This document shows, in pieces, positions 1-12,359 of a stretch of 64,000 nucleotides of DNA; the first letter of the stretch is position 1; each line of letters begins with the position of its first letter. This stretch comes from Ectocarpus siliculosus (lineage: Eukaryota; Sar; Phaeophyceae; Ectocarpales; Ectocarpaceae). The translations under genes were made by a program, and so were the position numbers. The notes beneath the pieces are model-generated. The model made no database searches, was not told where the DNA came from, and saw only the letters and a list, made by a program, of their open reading frames with translations. The stretch is taken from contig FN649728.1 in assembly GCA_000310025.1 (NCBI GenBank), forward strand, positions 3,145,130 through 3,209,129, in the 5' to 3' direction.

Positions 1-219
1 TGGGGGGGGGGGGGCGAGACGGAGAGAGAGACCTATTTACCGACGCAACACACACGGGCAGCTCACGACCTCATATTTCACACCTGTGCATGCTTCCCAC
101 GCGTGAGTAATACGTACCGATTAAGACAAACCGGAAGATGGAAGCGCACGGAGTGCGTGTGTTGCCTGTCTCAGCCGCGTGAGTGCTGTAGGCCGCAGCA
201 GTCGCGGTTGGACTTTGGA

Positions 220-222
<3 letters not shown>

Positions 223-291
<69 letters not shown>

Positions 292-320
292 TCCCTCTCC
301 CTCTCCCTCTCCCTCTCCCT

Positions 321-397
<77 letters not shown>
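223..397. repeat. (CT)n/(CCCTCT)n microsatellite in CDC16 intron 10
   Basis: About 175 bp of almost pure CT, with a central block of CCCTCT units near 287-332. On the coding strand of CDC16 it reads (GA)n and begins directly at the 5' splice site after exon 10, so the GTGAGAG donor merges into the repeat. All long open frames here (Ser-Leu or Arg-Glu dipeptides) are repeat translations. Confidence 0.95.
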
Positions 398-399
<2 letters not shown>

Positions 400-400
<1 letters not shown>

Positions 401-3400
401 TCGTTCAGCACGAGCGGGTCGGACGGAGACAGCGCCAACGCCCCCATCAAGAAGTTTCTCGCCAGCGCCAAGTTGTGGGTTCGAACGTACTCCATTCCTG
501 CCCACAAAAAAAGGGGCACCGCGAGAACGTCATTCATCAACACACAAGACATCGACGTCGATCGCGACGACAACAATAATCGTTCAGCCTCACCCGGAAC
601 AAGAAGCGTCACGGGAGCACAAAGACCAAACGATCAAGATGACGACGGCATTGTTTCTTCAGCCTCAACCGGAATATAAGTGTCGCGGGAGCACAAAGAC
701 CAGACGAGCTTATCAAGACGACGACCACGACCACATAAAAAAAAAAAATCTTCTTCAGCCTCACCCGGAAAATGAGTGAAAATAAGTGTCGCTGGAGCAC
801 AAAGATCAAGCGAGACTGACGAGAACATGTATTCAGTGTCATTCGGAACAAGTGGCGCGGGAGTACTGACTTGAAACGAACGCATCAAACTACTGTGTCT
901 CAGGTGTTCCTGCTTGTCCTGACCGACGACGACGACAATATAGAGTCAGCTTCACTCGGAGGAAGTGGTAGCGGCAGTGCTAAAAAAAAACATAGTGCCT
1001 TAGGTATTCCTGCTCGTCGAGACTCTCCCACCCGGAGTAGTCTATAGCCGATACTTTTCATACCGCGAGAGAACCACAGCGAGAACAGAAAACAAACAAA
1101 TGCAAAGGCTACAAGGACCACTGCTGCGAAAAAAAGGTCGAAACCCCCCTAGACATAAAACAACACTTGTTCAAAAACAACCCTATACCTTCCCTTCTTG
1201 GAATGAGTACTGCTGTAGTGCTGCACGAGAGCCCCGACTACAGTCGAAAAACGGAGGACGAAACACTCACAAAACGCTTCATAGATTTGAGAGATAGAAG
1301 GATCAAAAGCGTCCCCTGCTGCTGTTACTACCGACATTGAGCAGAGCCGCATGCACAAGAGCCGCGACAAAAAAGGCGCAAAACGCGCGAAAACGCTCGA
1401 GACAACGAAACAAAACACAACACAACGAAACAGGCACAGCCGGCGCACACTGCTGCTTGCTGCTTGTGGCTTGCGGCTTGCTGCTGCTGTGCTTACCGAA
1501 ATAGGGCATCACCGCATGAGAGCCTGGACAAACGACGGGAAAAACAGGAGACATAAATCACACGCTTGAGAGAGAAAAACACAAACGGGCGGGCGCACGC
1601 TGCTGCTGTTGCTGTCCTCACCGATATAGAGCAGCGCTAGGTGAGAGCCCTGGAACAGGCGCGCCGCCGTGCGGTAGGCACTGACGGCCTGGTCGGTTTC
1701 CTCCTGAGCGGCGAAGGCGTTCCCGAAACCGATCCACGCCGGCGCGAATCTCCCGTCCAGCTTAGTCGACTAATGTTTTGTATCGAGACGATGACACGAG
1801 GAGGGATGGAGGGAGGGAGGGAGAGAGCCACAACAACATAGATGAGACATTGAGACAGAAAAAGGGGATGAGGCGGCTGGCCTGGGCGGGGGGGGCTGAG
1901 ATAACAACCAACCAAAGCAGACACGGATACACAGAGCTTCACAAGAAGCGTAACCAACACATATGTACCACAATGTACTATTAATAAGTAGTAGAGTAGA
2001 GTGCAACGTTGCACCCTATCGTACGTGGCAACGTTGAGAAAGTAGCGCTGGGCCAGCCCGTTCTTGTCGAAGAGGTGATAGTACAGATCATCTGTAGAGC
2101 CCCCCCTGTACCTAAATTCTGCGTACCCCCCACCCGTTTTTTTATCCCCAAGATTGTTTCACCTTGAGGAAGTAGCGCTGGGCCAGCTCGTTTTTGTCCA
2201 GGAGGTGGTAGTAGCAGGCCACGGCGAACCACGAGACTGCCTGCTTCGGCCCCGCTTCCACCAGCTGGTGGGCCGTGTAGAACAGCTGGCTTTTCATCTT
2301 CAGCTCCACCTTGGTTGTTGCGCACAGCAGGGTCGACAAGAGAGAAGAAAAACGGGGTGAAGGTAGGTAAATGCGACACACAAAGTGACCTGACTCTGTC
2401 CGTATGGTCTGCCGAGATTGCATGCAAAGGCCAATTTTTCATGCGGAGCTTGGTTCGGGTGAAAAAAAAAAAAATGTGTCCCATATTGGGAAAGAGAAAA
2501 AAAAGAAAATAGGCACGATACACAGAGGGAGACAGATAGAGAGAGCGAGAGCGAGACAGACAGAGACCAACCAACATGCCACCAAGGAACTTGTTTGGAT
2601 ACCGACCAGAAGGCGATAGCTGCCATCCTGGTTGGTCTTGGTATCGCCGTCCCTGGAAAAGCCGGCATAGATGGCTCAGCTGGCTCTCACAGCTCTTCAG
2701 GTATAAACTCTAGTCTCCCCGTGCCTCCACGCGCAACAAGACGGGATCGATCGAGTACGCTACCTGACTGGCTGACTGACTCACCATCGCCGCGAGGTAG
2801 ACCGGGAGACACGCCGAGTTGTGTGGGTCGGTCCGGAACACCTGCCTGCAGATCTCCAGCGCTTGCTGGGCATCGTTCTGGGCCCAAGCCAAAGAGAAGA
2901 GGCAAGGGACACGACAAGATACAAGAGAACACGGGAGCTCGTTTTACGACGTACTTCTAGAATACAAAATACCCACTATTTATTGTCCGCAACTTGCTGG
3001 CGTGCATGGCTGGTTTGACGGAGAGAGCCTCCCACGGTTTCGACAAGCAGTCGAAGAGTGCCGCTCTAGCTACGATAGGCGTCGCCCCCGCACAACCCTA
3101 TAAAGTGCTTCTGCGGGCCGCATCGGATCCAACGGACGGACTGCCTACGCGGCAAAAATTAAGTGTTATATATGAAATAGAGAGAGAGGATACAGTGACC
3201 CTTATCCCTATCCCTACCCGAAATTCAACCGATTCCATACTGTACCCAGCATGTTTGCTGGATGAAAACCTGCGTGGGCTACTGGATCCAACACAGCAGT
3301 TATAGCCCCTGAGCTCCAGCCAGCACGTCAAAATGAGAGTCCCAAGCCCGGTGGTATCCATTTATCCACGACTCCGAGTCGGCGAGACCTCAACCAGGCC

Positions 3401-4812
3401 TCAAGGTTGTTACTGAAGATTGACACGGATATCAACTGGCCGCGTACCATCGGTTCAGCAATTGTGAGCTGGAGAGCCTTCCGTGAGCCAAAGCCGCCAC
3501 ACACGCGAAAGCACGAAAAAAAAGGGAAGAATACGCTCCGCTGTTCGGGCGTGCCGGCGTGGCTCTTCGGCACAACCGTGCTCAACCGCCGAACCTCACA
3601 CACTCACAACACACAACACACAATCGGAGGGGGTGGGCCTCTCTTTCTCACCTGCTCGTAGCAGCACTCTGCCTTGGCGGCTAGCACGTCCAGGTTGCCC
3701 CCGAGACCGACGCGACCCAAGTCCCCGAACACCTGCGTAAAAGTCAAATTAACCGAGAAGGAAAAGCGAGACACAAAAGGCCGTGTTCTTCTGTGGTAAG
3801 GATTGAGATCACATCACATCACACGCGGCTCCGCACAACTGTCAAAAAAATTGAACCCGGAGAAAAAGCGAGACTAAAAGCGTGCTTTCCTCTTCCAAGG
3901 CACGCTTGGGATCGCGTCACGTCACCCACGCGGCTCTGCAATCAGTCCTTTGAAATGCCACATAACTGGAGATGGATCTTCCTTTCCGCGGGGCTCCCGG
4001 CGGGCGGGGGAGCAGCAAAACTGGAAGGCAAAAACATGGGGACTCAGTGTTCCGAAAGTGAAGCGTGTAGGGGGTTCGTTTTGTCTCACCTTTGCCCTGG
4101 AGCCCGGGGGTCGATTAATCTGCGACTTAAACAAGAAGTGCAGCCAGCTCTCCTGCTGCTCCTCTCCGTACTCCAAGCCGGACACCATCGAAGCCTGCTC
4201 GTCGATGCTCAGCAAGTGCCATCTGAATCGGATCGCGTTTGTAGTATTAGTCAACAGATCGGGGATTGTCGTTGGAGTCGTCGACTGGCCGTTTCGTCTA
4301 CAATATGAATATTCTTCCTGAATAGATTGGTATTTTTCCCTCTCAAAGTCAAGACTTCCAACACACCCCCTTCGACGGCGGTTATATCTCGGACGGGTAG
4401 TCTTCCTGCAATTGTTTATTTTCTAAGAACGCATGTGCACTGCGCAACAAAAAATCCCTTGGAGTATTGAACGGCAACGTGGGTTTTTCTTCCATTTTTT
4501 TTTTCGTTTCGGCGTTCCCCTTTTTATTTTTTTCAGGCGTTCCTTTTTCGTCACGCTCATAACCTGGCTGACACACACGGCCCAAAGCATTACTGTGCGA
4601 CGGTACGCACAGCGGTTCAAAAGCCCCGCCCGTTCCCGGCGTGTCGACCTACTACTTACAATACTGTCTGCTGTTGCGCGATTGACAAGAGTACTGTAGA
4701 TCGGCATCACGGTGTGAGTTGCCGCTACACACATTTGAGTGGCGCTAACGAGACCTCTGACACTGAATACTCACGGCGCCGTACTCTATTGCACACTCAC
4801 ACCGAGCGAGCG

Positions 4813-4880
<68 letters not shown>

Positions 4881-7800
4881 GCACACGGACAGAGACAGAG
4901 CCAGAGCAAGAGAAAGAGCCAGAGAAGGAGCCAGGGCTAGAGACCGAGACAGAGACAGAGACAGAGCAAGAGAAAGAGACAGAAAGAGAAGGAGAAAGAG
5001 AAAGAGACAGAGACTGAGACAGAGACAGACAGACAGAACCAGAGACATAGACAAAGACAGAGACAGAAAGAAACAGAGAATGCACCCCACCCCACCCCAC
5101 CCCCAACCCAAACCAAACAGCGACTCCTCAAGGCGCATGCGGCCCGGCAAACCCCGTACCGTGTCAAGCACTGCAGAGCCTCCACGCAGCGAGCGTCGAT
5201 CTCCAGCGCGGTCCGGAGCCAAACGGCCGCCCTCGGCCGGTTGTCCAGGTAAGCGTACGCCTGTCCCCTCAGGCAGCACAGAGCGGCGAGCACGTCCACT
5301 CCCGGTGCTGGGCATTCCGCCGCCACGGCCCCCGAACCGGCACCGTTCGCGCCGGGAACCGCCGCCGCCGCCGCAACCCCCGATCTCGCCGCCTGCGGCG
5401 GGGAGGCGTGCACGGTGAAATTAAGAAGAAGAACGAGCGAGCGGAGTCGGCTGTTGACTGGCATCGACGGAGATGGCAGGAGCGCAGTCGTCACCGCGAC
5501 GGCAGCCAGAGCCGACGAACAACGAGGAAGACGGCGGCCGCTACAGCAGTCGCACGACACAAGTGCACGACAACCGCCAGCACGTCGACCGATAGAATGA
5601 CCCCTATTCTGGCACTGCTGCGCGCCTCCAAGCCGTCGCTACAGTACCCTCGTGCGTCTTGCACGAAGACGGGGCTTCGTGGAAGTGCGCATCATGTTCG
5701 CATACTTCAAAGCACATATAGTAGTAAGCCTTGATGCGACGATCTGCTCGACATGAGTTTCGTGAGAAAGATGGCGCCATAGACTCCCAGCTGCCACAAG
5801 CCGAAGCGTTTGTACGAGTCTCCCTTTCTGCAACGGCACACGCATGCACAAACCAAACGACCCAAGAGAGGTTCGGCCTTCGATCCACCTGGCCCCAACC
5901 TCCCGAACTCTCGGTGGCCATCCGTTTTTGTTGTGCGGTCGACACTGCCGTGTAAGAATAAGGAAATGATGGCGGTACACGGTGCGGTACAAGAACACCA
6001 CCGAAGAAACACACGCACGCACGCGCAGTAGGAACCTTGGTTGCGGGTTTTCGTTCCCGCTACAAGACTGGCGTCTTCTCAATGGCCAGCCGCGTAGGCG
6101 CGGTCGACGCTAATTAAGACAACACGAGACTGACGTCTTCTCATTGGCCAACATCTTGTCACTGGCCAGCAGTTTAGCGCGGTCGACCCCAAAACACACA
6201 CACACACATTTTGCCCGCTGGCACTGACGTCTTTTGTCAGCCGGTTAGCGCGGTCGATGCTAATAATAAAAAAAACACACACACACAAACACACAACACA
6301 CAACACACGTTAGGCACGGACCTACTACACACCTTAGCCCTGGCCTTCACCTCCTCGGCGTGGTCGTCGGTGTGACCCAAAACCTTCTCCAGCAGAGACA
6401 CCGACTCCTCCGTCTTCTCTGCCGCCCTCAGACTGGGTGACCATCACAGAAAAACCACAAATCGCGGCGGCGCCCCCACGGCAAGTTAAGTTCGTGGGAA
6501 ATTACGTTGACAAAGAACCGCACAAAGCGGCGACAAACCAAACATGTTTGCCGCGGTGCCAAGCCCTACTCCTTGAGACACGAGGGTCTCGGTTTCAACG
6601 TGCGATGCTCTTAAGGTACTGCGGCCGCATTTCCCGAGGGAACAGACACATCGTGCGTTGCAGGGTAGGACTGGGGGAGGGGGGGGGGATCTCGGCTTAC
6701 GCATCGTACGGTACCGCGTTACGACGCCGCTGGAAAGTATGCGTAACAGGATGACACCCCGTGCAGCCATTGCTAGGTTCTGCCGGTCGGTGGAAACAAA
6801 GGCGTCCTCCTACAATGGCGACGAAAAACCGTCCATCAACACCAACTGCTTCCAAGCAACAGATACCAGTCCAGCCCACCCAAGGGCGGTCCTTGCAGTA
6901 GGTACCAAGGGCTGCCGCCAACTGGCCTGCTCGGGCAGCAGGTTTCCCACCCAGGCGACCAAAGCAGACCCGGCCGAAGAGCGACAGGCTGGTGAGTGTT
7001 TGTCTTTGTGTCGTGCTGCCGATTTGTTCTGCAATACGCACGGCTTCTTCGGTGCAGCCTTCCCCGCAGGTCTTGCCTCTTCCATCCTGAACAAGGCCTA
7101 CTGTACTCGCAAGATCCGCCCGTGCTCGCGACGCACGACTGCCTACGCCATCTTCGAACTCGTAGCCACAGGACCAACCCCCCCCGCGGCACCCGAAGAG
7201 GCATGCACTGCACGAGACGAGGTGAGATGTCAACAACCTTACCCCCCCCCAAAACAACCTCCTCCCCTCACTCCGCATTTCCACCGACGCTTCCCCGTGG
7301 ACAATCAATCACCCTAGCGCCGCTGTCCCCAAGCGACAGCCTACAGTACAGCTCCCTCCGCACCTTCTCGCAGCCAAGTGGCACGCCCTGAGGCCGAAAT
7401 TGTCCGCGTAGTCCAGCAGGCGGTGCTGGGCCAGCAGGTGCACCGTGCGGAGGTACGCTCCGCAAGCAAATTGCGCCTTATTTCGTCGAGAAGAACACAC
7501 ACGCCCGGGCGGGAGCGTCAAAGAAGGGGGGCGTAGCGAACGTATCGCAAGCGAATCCGAACTCACAGCATCTACAAAAGAGGTTCTTCCACCTGATAGG
7601 GTCAACCGTGAATTGCATCGCTGGCTGCAGCCTCATGTGCATTTCAAATCTGTGTCGAACGCAATTTGTTCAAGAAATACCTCTACCGATTTCCCGAAGC
7701 ATGTGGGGTTGGTTGCAGCTAGCGACATTCTTGCGGTGTTCATCTTGGCTAGGAGGATACCACCCATGAAAGACGACTCTTGTGCGGTTGTATACCCTCG

Positions 7801-8247
7801 GCCCTCGGCAATATGGAGCAAGTTTCCTCGTCTGAAGAAAGAACGGAAAGAGTCACACGAGGTTACGGAAGCACCGACCGTCGCCGAAGCGCTGCAAAGT
7901 GAGCCGCCGTTCGTCAGAGACGCCAGGCCAACACCACGTGTGCTGCCAATTAACACACCCTTTTTTCATCAACATAACCAAAACTCGGCCCCAAGTCAAA
8001 ACTCAGCAAATTGCCTCGCCCGCCTCTGACACCTACTACACCGTCATGTCTTCAAAAAAGAAACGAGCCGAACAGCGGTTCACGAGAATGGGGGGGGGGG
8101 GGTCACCTTAGCGAGAAGGAGCACGGCTTCTCGATCGAAGTTGGAAAAGGTCACTAGCTTGTCCGCGTAGTAGGCGGCCGTGTCCGACATGTTCTCCTCC
8201 AGGCAGTTCTTCGTCAGCTCCCGCAGTTGCTCTGTAGTGTATGACAT
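400..8247 (-). CDS. CDC16: CDC16/APC6, anaphase-promoting complex TPR subunit (3' end outside window)
   Basis: Exons in coding order: 8247-8107, 7476-7364, 6432-6333, 5392-5160, 4222-4090, 3732-3652, 2877-2785, 2309-2163, 1769-1622, 497-400. They sum to 1287 nt (429 codons), every junction keeps phase, and all donors are GT. The protein starts MSYTTEQLREL and then shows tetratricopeptide repeats. Stretches such as VSWFAVACYYHLL, FAPAWIGFGNAFAAQEE and LLYIGMEYVRTHNLALAR are, from memory of the family, closest to plant APC6 and human CDC16. CDC16 is a scaffold TPR subunit of the nuclear APC/C ubiquitin ligase that drives mitotic exit. An alanine/glycine-rich segment at about 5310-5392 (start of exon 4) is not part of the usual TPR fold. 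The last exon ends in phase 0 at a GTGAGA donor, so the final TPRs and C-tail lie beyond base 1. Identity is confident; the boundary of exon 4 is the least certain. Confidence 0.93.
2034..2084 (-). pseudogene. Partial duplicate of CDC16 exon 8 inside intron 8
   Basis: These 51 bp match 2163-2213, the 3' part of true exon 8, with about eight differences, and read as YYHLFDKNGLAQRYF against YYHLLDKNELAQRYF. The copy keeps the reading frame of the TPR helix but lacks the GTGAAA donor of the real exon and has no evident acceptor. The phase-consistent gene model skips it. It is best read as an exon relic. Confidence 0.75.
4803..5085. repeat. (GA)n and imperfect (GACAGA)n microsatellite in CDC16 intron 4
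   Basis: About 75 bp of pure GA is followed by roughly 200 bp of degenerate GACAGA/GAAAGA hexamers. It lies in the intron between the exon ending at 5160 and the exon starting at 4222 (coding order). On the coding strand it is CT-rich. Confidence 0.92.
6081..6262 (+). repeat. Dispersed repeat family A, two tandem partial copies (CDC16 intron 3)
   Basis: Two to three partial copies of a motif around GTCAGCCGGTTAGCGCGGTC, in the orientation opposite to the copies near 8.3, 22.3 and 31.2 kb. The segment resembles the D-arm half of a tRNA. A (CA)n tract separates the copies. Confidence 0.6.
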
Positions 8248-8993
8248 TTCGCACCACCAGAAGGCGTGTGTTCGTGTGGGCGTGGGCGTGATACTCACAA
8301 CTAAAGGTAGCACCGGCCGTGCTAATCGGCTGACCAATGAAAATACACTAGTCTCAATGCGGCTAAACATGTACAGCACTTCTCGCGGCCATGACGTTGG
8401 GCCCGTTGAGGGGGAGCCATTTGGGAGGCTAGCCCGCTGCATGTTTGTATGTGTTAATATGGACAAGTGCTAAATCACGTGTGTGTTTGCGCCATGGCAA
8501 CTGGAATGGCTACGGGAAAGTCGGGCAGCACGATCGTCTCGCACCACCACAGGTCGGCAGTCGGCCGATGCAATCATGTACTCGCGCATCGGGCAGCAAA
8601 CGACCGCACGCGAACCGTGCCTGCCACCCTGGCTACCCACCGTCAAGGTGCGAGTGAGCGCACAATTGCCTGCCTAAGACCAACTTTCAAAACTTTCACA
8701 GCTTGAATGCTCCACAACCAAGAGGGTGCCAAAACCGACCGCACGTCTCCTAGGATAAACTTGCGCGCTCAAATGCTCGGATAGGTCGGATAGGTAGCGA
8801 GATCGCCGTAACACACGTTCTTTCTGTACAGTACGTCTTTATTCCAACTCGCGCGTCGATCGAGAGCACAAACTTATTATCACTTCACAAAACAGGCAAG
8901 TTTTGGTTAAGAGCAGTCATACGGGGAAGAAGGCGGGACGCTGAACATGGGAAATTCATTCATCAAGGGAGTTCCCCCTGCGCACCAGTACAG
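8248..8993. promoter_or_regulatory. CDC16 upstream region
   Basis: A stretch with no supported gene. It holds the family A repeat copy at 8309-8435. No TATA box or other defined promoter element could be recognised, so the promoter call rests only on position upstream of the CDC16 start codon. Confidence 0.3.
8309..8435 (-). repeat. Dispersed repeat family A copy upstream of CDC16
   Basis: It shares GGCTGACCAATGAAAA and the downstream blocks (CTCAATGCGG, CACTTCT, GGGAGGCTAGC) with the copies at 22291-22382 and 31221-31345. It begins about 60 bp upstream of the CDC16 start codon, so it sits in the 5' UTR or promoter. Confidence 0.6.
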
Positions 8994-10925
8994 TTACACA
9001 TGACTTCGCCCCCGCCCCCTGTGCTGGGTGTGGGGGGGGGGGGGGGGCACCTCCCCGTGGGACAGCCACGAAGAAATGCCGACACCTCTACCAGTCTCAC
9101 GAGCACTCACAGCAACGCCGGGGCCAGCACAAGACGGCAACAGAGTCAATCGAAACCTTTTTGTCGCCATGAAAACGCGCCTTGGCTTCAATAGCGCCTG
9201 CTTCGAGCATGGTAGACCAATCCAAATATCTACACGGTGCTGCTCGAACCCGTGGTCATATTCACATGTACGACCATCACCCCCGGAGTAGCATACAACG
9301 ATCTTTTCGAGGCGCCGAAACATACCTATGCGGGCAGCCTTCGGATCCTCAGTCGCCGCTGCTCCTGCCTGCCCATCTCTCCCCTCCTCCCCATCTCCCA
9401 TACCCCCCCCGTCCGTCCTACCAATCCCCCCTCCGCCGCCGGCATGGCTCCTGCCGCTACCACCACCGCCGCTGTTCCCCGAGGTAGCAGCAGCTGCTGC
9501 AGAAGTGGCGACGCCGCCGTTGGCACTAGCGCTCGCAGAGGTGCTACTTGCGACGACGACCGATCTCGGCCTGGCCTTGCCCTTCCCTTTCCCCCCCCTG
9601 CCGGCTGCGCCTACGGCGGTGCTGCCGCCGCCCACGCCCACGCCCACGCCCACGCCCTCGCCCCTCCCGGCAGACGGCCTCCTGGGAGAGTTATCGGTGC
9701 TGCTGCTTCCGCCGCCGATCCCGGCCTCCGGGGCCATGCCATGCAACAGCCTGTTGCTTCCTGCTCGGCCTATCGATCCCCCCGCTCGCCGCCTGCTGCT
9801 GCTGGCGCCGCCGCTGAGGCGGCTAGGGATAGGGGCAGCCCCCGTTGTCGTCGTTGCCGTGGCCTTTCCCCTCGTTAACGGCGAACCTGCTGCAGCAGCA
9901 GCAGAGGGCTCCGCCAACAGGTCCGCCCTTGGCATGCGGGCGGGAGGGAGTCCCCCAACAACCAAGCCCTCGCCGACCCTTTCTTCCTCCGCAGCCGCTG
10001 GGAGCTCGCAGCTATCCGGCACCGCCACCTGCTGCTGCTGCTGCTGCTGTTGTTCCGGGCTGGGCGAGGACACGCGCTTGCGCTTGGCAGGAAGCTGTGA
10101 AGGCGGCGAGGAGTAGGAGTCGTCAAGACCCGGAGCAGCAGCAGTGCCGTCGGCCGAGGAGGAGGAGGAGTGCCTTCTTCTTCCTGCCCCGCCGCCGCCG
10201 CCGGAACCGGAGCGCGGATCTCGGTGCGAACTCGTGGTAGGAGATTTTGGCCCGCCGCCCCAAAGGACGACGTGGAAGGCAGACGCGCCCCCCGCCGCCG
10301 CACGCGGTGCGCGAGGTTTCGAGAGGGACGGCAACGCACAGCAGTAGCAGTGGAGGTGGTGGTGGTGGTGGAAGGAAATATGCTGCTGCTGCTGCTGCTG
10401 CTGGCAGCGGCAGCGGCAGAAGAGAGAGGGGAGGAGAGGAGGAGGTTGGTGCGGCGGTTTGAAACGTAGTCGTGTCGCGTTGGGTTCGTTGTTGTTGTTG
10501 TTGTTGTTGTTGGCGATTCCCTGCTGTGCGTTCGACTGCGAAGACAGGCCAAAGACGAACCATGCAGCCAGTGACTCACCACGGGAAGGTGTGCGATGCT
10601 TTCCCACCTTGCTCTTCCGCTGCTGAGTTGCTGAGTTGCGTTGCACAACAACGGACTTGGTAGGGCAAGATGGGGGCACGATAGACAGGATTCCACATGA
10701 TCCAGGTACCCGGGAAAATGCCACCGCCAGTATGGCGCGGAGCTCCTCCCAGCCGCACCTACCAGCTACGAGTTTGACTGCTACAGGCTGCAGGGCACAG
10801 CAGGCATCGCAGCAATCGCAGAGCACAGGGCACAGAGGTGCATTCTGCCAGCATGGCGAGACTGCCCATTGAAAAGGTCGATTGCCTCGTGGTCGGCGCT
10901 GGCGTGGTTGGCTTGGCAGTCGCAC
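8994..10925 (-). CDS. Hypothetical low-complexity protein (uncertain)
   Basis: A 643-codon open frame rich in Gly, Ser, Ala and homopolymers: poly-Asn and poly-Gln near 10370-10510, a QQQQQQQQ run near 10045 and a KRKR basic cluster near 10080 that could be a nuclear localisation signal. The last 90 codons (8994-9330) are less repetitive but match no family I know. The longest form overlaps L2HGDH exon 1 (10853-10951) in antisense, so the true start is probably a more internal Met or an unseen exon. Proline-rich frames on the + strand across 9.3-10.1 kb are weaker candidates. It may be a disordered nuclear protein or non-coding GC-rich DNA. Confidence 0.3.
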   Translation of the reverse strand: MRLPSQPRQRRPRGNRPFQWAVSPCWQNAPLCPVLCDCCDACCALQPVAVKLVAGRCGWEELRAILAVAFSRVPGSCGILSIVPPSCPTKSVVVQRNSATQQRKSKVGKHRTPSRGESLAAWFVFGLSSQSNAQQGIANNNNNNNNEPNATRLRFKPPHQPPPLLPSLFCRCRCQQQQQQQHISFHHHHHLHCYCCALPSLSKPRAPRAAAGGASAFHVVLWGGGPKSPTTSSHRDPRSGSGGGGGAGRRRHSSSSSADGTAAAPGLDDSYSSPPSQLPAKRKRVSSPSPEQQQQQQQQVAVPDSCELPAAAEEERVGEGLVVGGLPPARMPRADLLAEPSAAAAAGSPLTRGKATATTTTGAAPIPSRLSGGASSSRRRAGGSIGRAGSNRLLHGMAPEAGIGGGSSSTDNSPRRPSAGRGEGVGVGVGVGGGSTAVGAAGRGGKGKGKARPRSVVVASSTSASASANGGVATSAAAAATSGNSGGGGSGRSHAGGGGGIGRTDGGGMGDGEEGRDGQAGAAATEDPKAARIGMFRRLEKIVVCYSGGDGRTCEYDHGFEQHRVDIWIGLPCSKQALLKPRRVFMATKRFRLTLLPSCAGPGVAVSARETGRGVGISSWLSHGEVPPPPPHTQHRGRGRSHV

Positions 10926-12310
10926 GGGCTCTAGCGCTGAGAGGGAGAGAGGTGAGCTGAGATTTGAAATTCAAATCCCCATGTTGCTGGCACAACACAC
11001 GGCGGCGGTCGCTGCAACATCACCGCAGGGTCGGTGTGCATGATGTATATTACACGAGTCTACGTTAGCAACTGTAGTTTCATTTCACTGTTGCATACCA
11101 TGTTGTGAGAGCATGCACCTGACGCGAGTTCTTCTCTTCACTTGTCTCTCTCTCTCTGTTCCTTTCTCTCCCTCTCCCCCTCTCTCTGGTCAAACATCGA
11201 TCCCACAATCACTTGAAACCAGAAACAAGCAGCTGACTTTTGACTTGAACGGAGGATAGACTCTCTACTGCTGTATACATTTGAGACTCCTGCTGTAGAC
11301 TTCATGCCACATTTTTTCACACGCTCGGTACCAGTAGATACTACATACCATCTTGCTGATGGACAACATGAAACCCGTCTACCAGGCACAACTGTAGTCT
11401 ACAGCAGTAAGGCTGCCACGCGTTTGCTCTCTACAGCAGTACGGCAACAAAAACATGTTTGTTTTGACACCTCTGTTTTGACACCTCTTTACCTCTAATC
11501 AATGGAAGAAGCGTCAGCAGCTCAGCCCCGGTTTTCTGGTACACACTGCTTTTCATCGCATTGCGTGACTACATCGTGGAATTGTCATCAGGCCGTGCCT
11601 ACCATGTACACGCTTTCAGCTAGACGATTTAGAGCCAGACTTTATGCAAACGCGGCGGTTTGACTGGGAGCACATCGATGTCTCTCCGCCCACGCTTTAC
11701 GTACGCAAATAATAATTTTTACCACCCTCACCTCGCCGGTTTATTTTCAGTTCGTGTTTGTGTTTGTGTGTGTACAGATACCCGTAGCGCCGCACTGAAG
11801 AACCTCATTTTTTTTTTTTTCATATGGCACAACGATTCCATCTCTATCCATATGCATAGAAAAGAGTTTTGGCCGGGTCTGGGGTTCTCGGTTCCTCTTA
11901 TGGGCGACAAATGGCCGCCACAGACTAGAAGTAAGCAGGTTTTAGTGTAGGACTATAGAAGTGGGTAGATTTTAGTGTAGGGGTTCTGAAATCGGGCTCA
12001 CCGATGGTTCTCAAGGTTCTTGTGTTCGACAGAACGTTGAGAATACACTTCTTTGGCTTCTGTAACTGCCAAGTTCCGAAGTGCGGGCTCCGTCTGTAAT
12101 ACGGGGCGCTCTGGCGTTGTTCTGTTCTCGTTCGGGTACGTTAGGTGCTGGTCTGCGAGCGAGAGAGCGCCGTCGGGCAAGGCACGACATCGAGGAACTC
12201 CGAGGTGATTCACGCCGGGTTGTACTACGACCCAGGCTCGCTCAAGGCTCGGCTGTGCGTGCAGGGGAGGCGAGAAGAGTGTGCGGGAGTGTCATACTAA
12301 CCATGTTCCT

Positions 12311-12359
<49 letters not shown>

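Noticed and set aside
71-679. Long Ser-Leu and Arg-Glu open frames on both strands
   Set aside because: They are translations of the CT/GA microsatellite in a CDC16 intron.
4714-5560. Arg/Glu-rich plus-strand and Ser/Leu-rich minus-strand frames
   Set aside because: Microsatellite translations, except the minus-strand part from 5160 to 5392, which is CDC16 exon 4.
9328-10116. 262-codon proline-rich plus-strand frame
   Set aside because: Composition mirrors the GC-rich opposite strand. No motif and no splice context; the minus frame is a slightly better candidate.
12279-12284. GT donor for L2HGDH intron 2 instead of the GC donor
   Set aside because: It keeps frame but adds residues in a stretch that is gap-free in relatives ([12 protein letters not shown]); kept as an alternative, not preferred.
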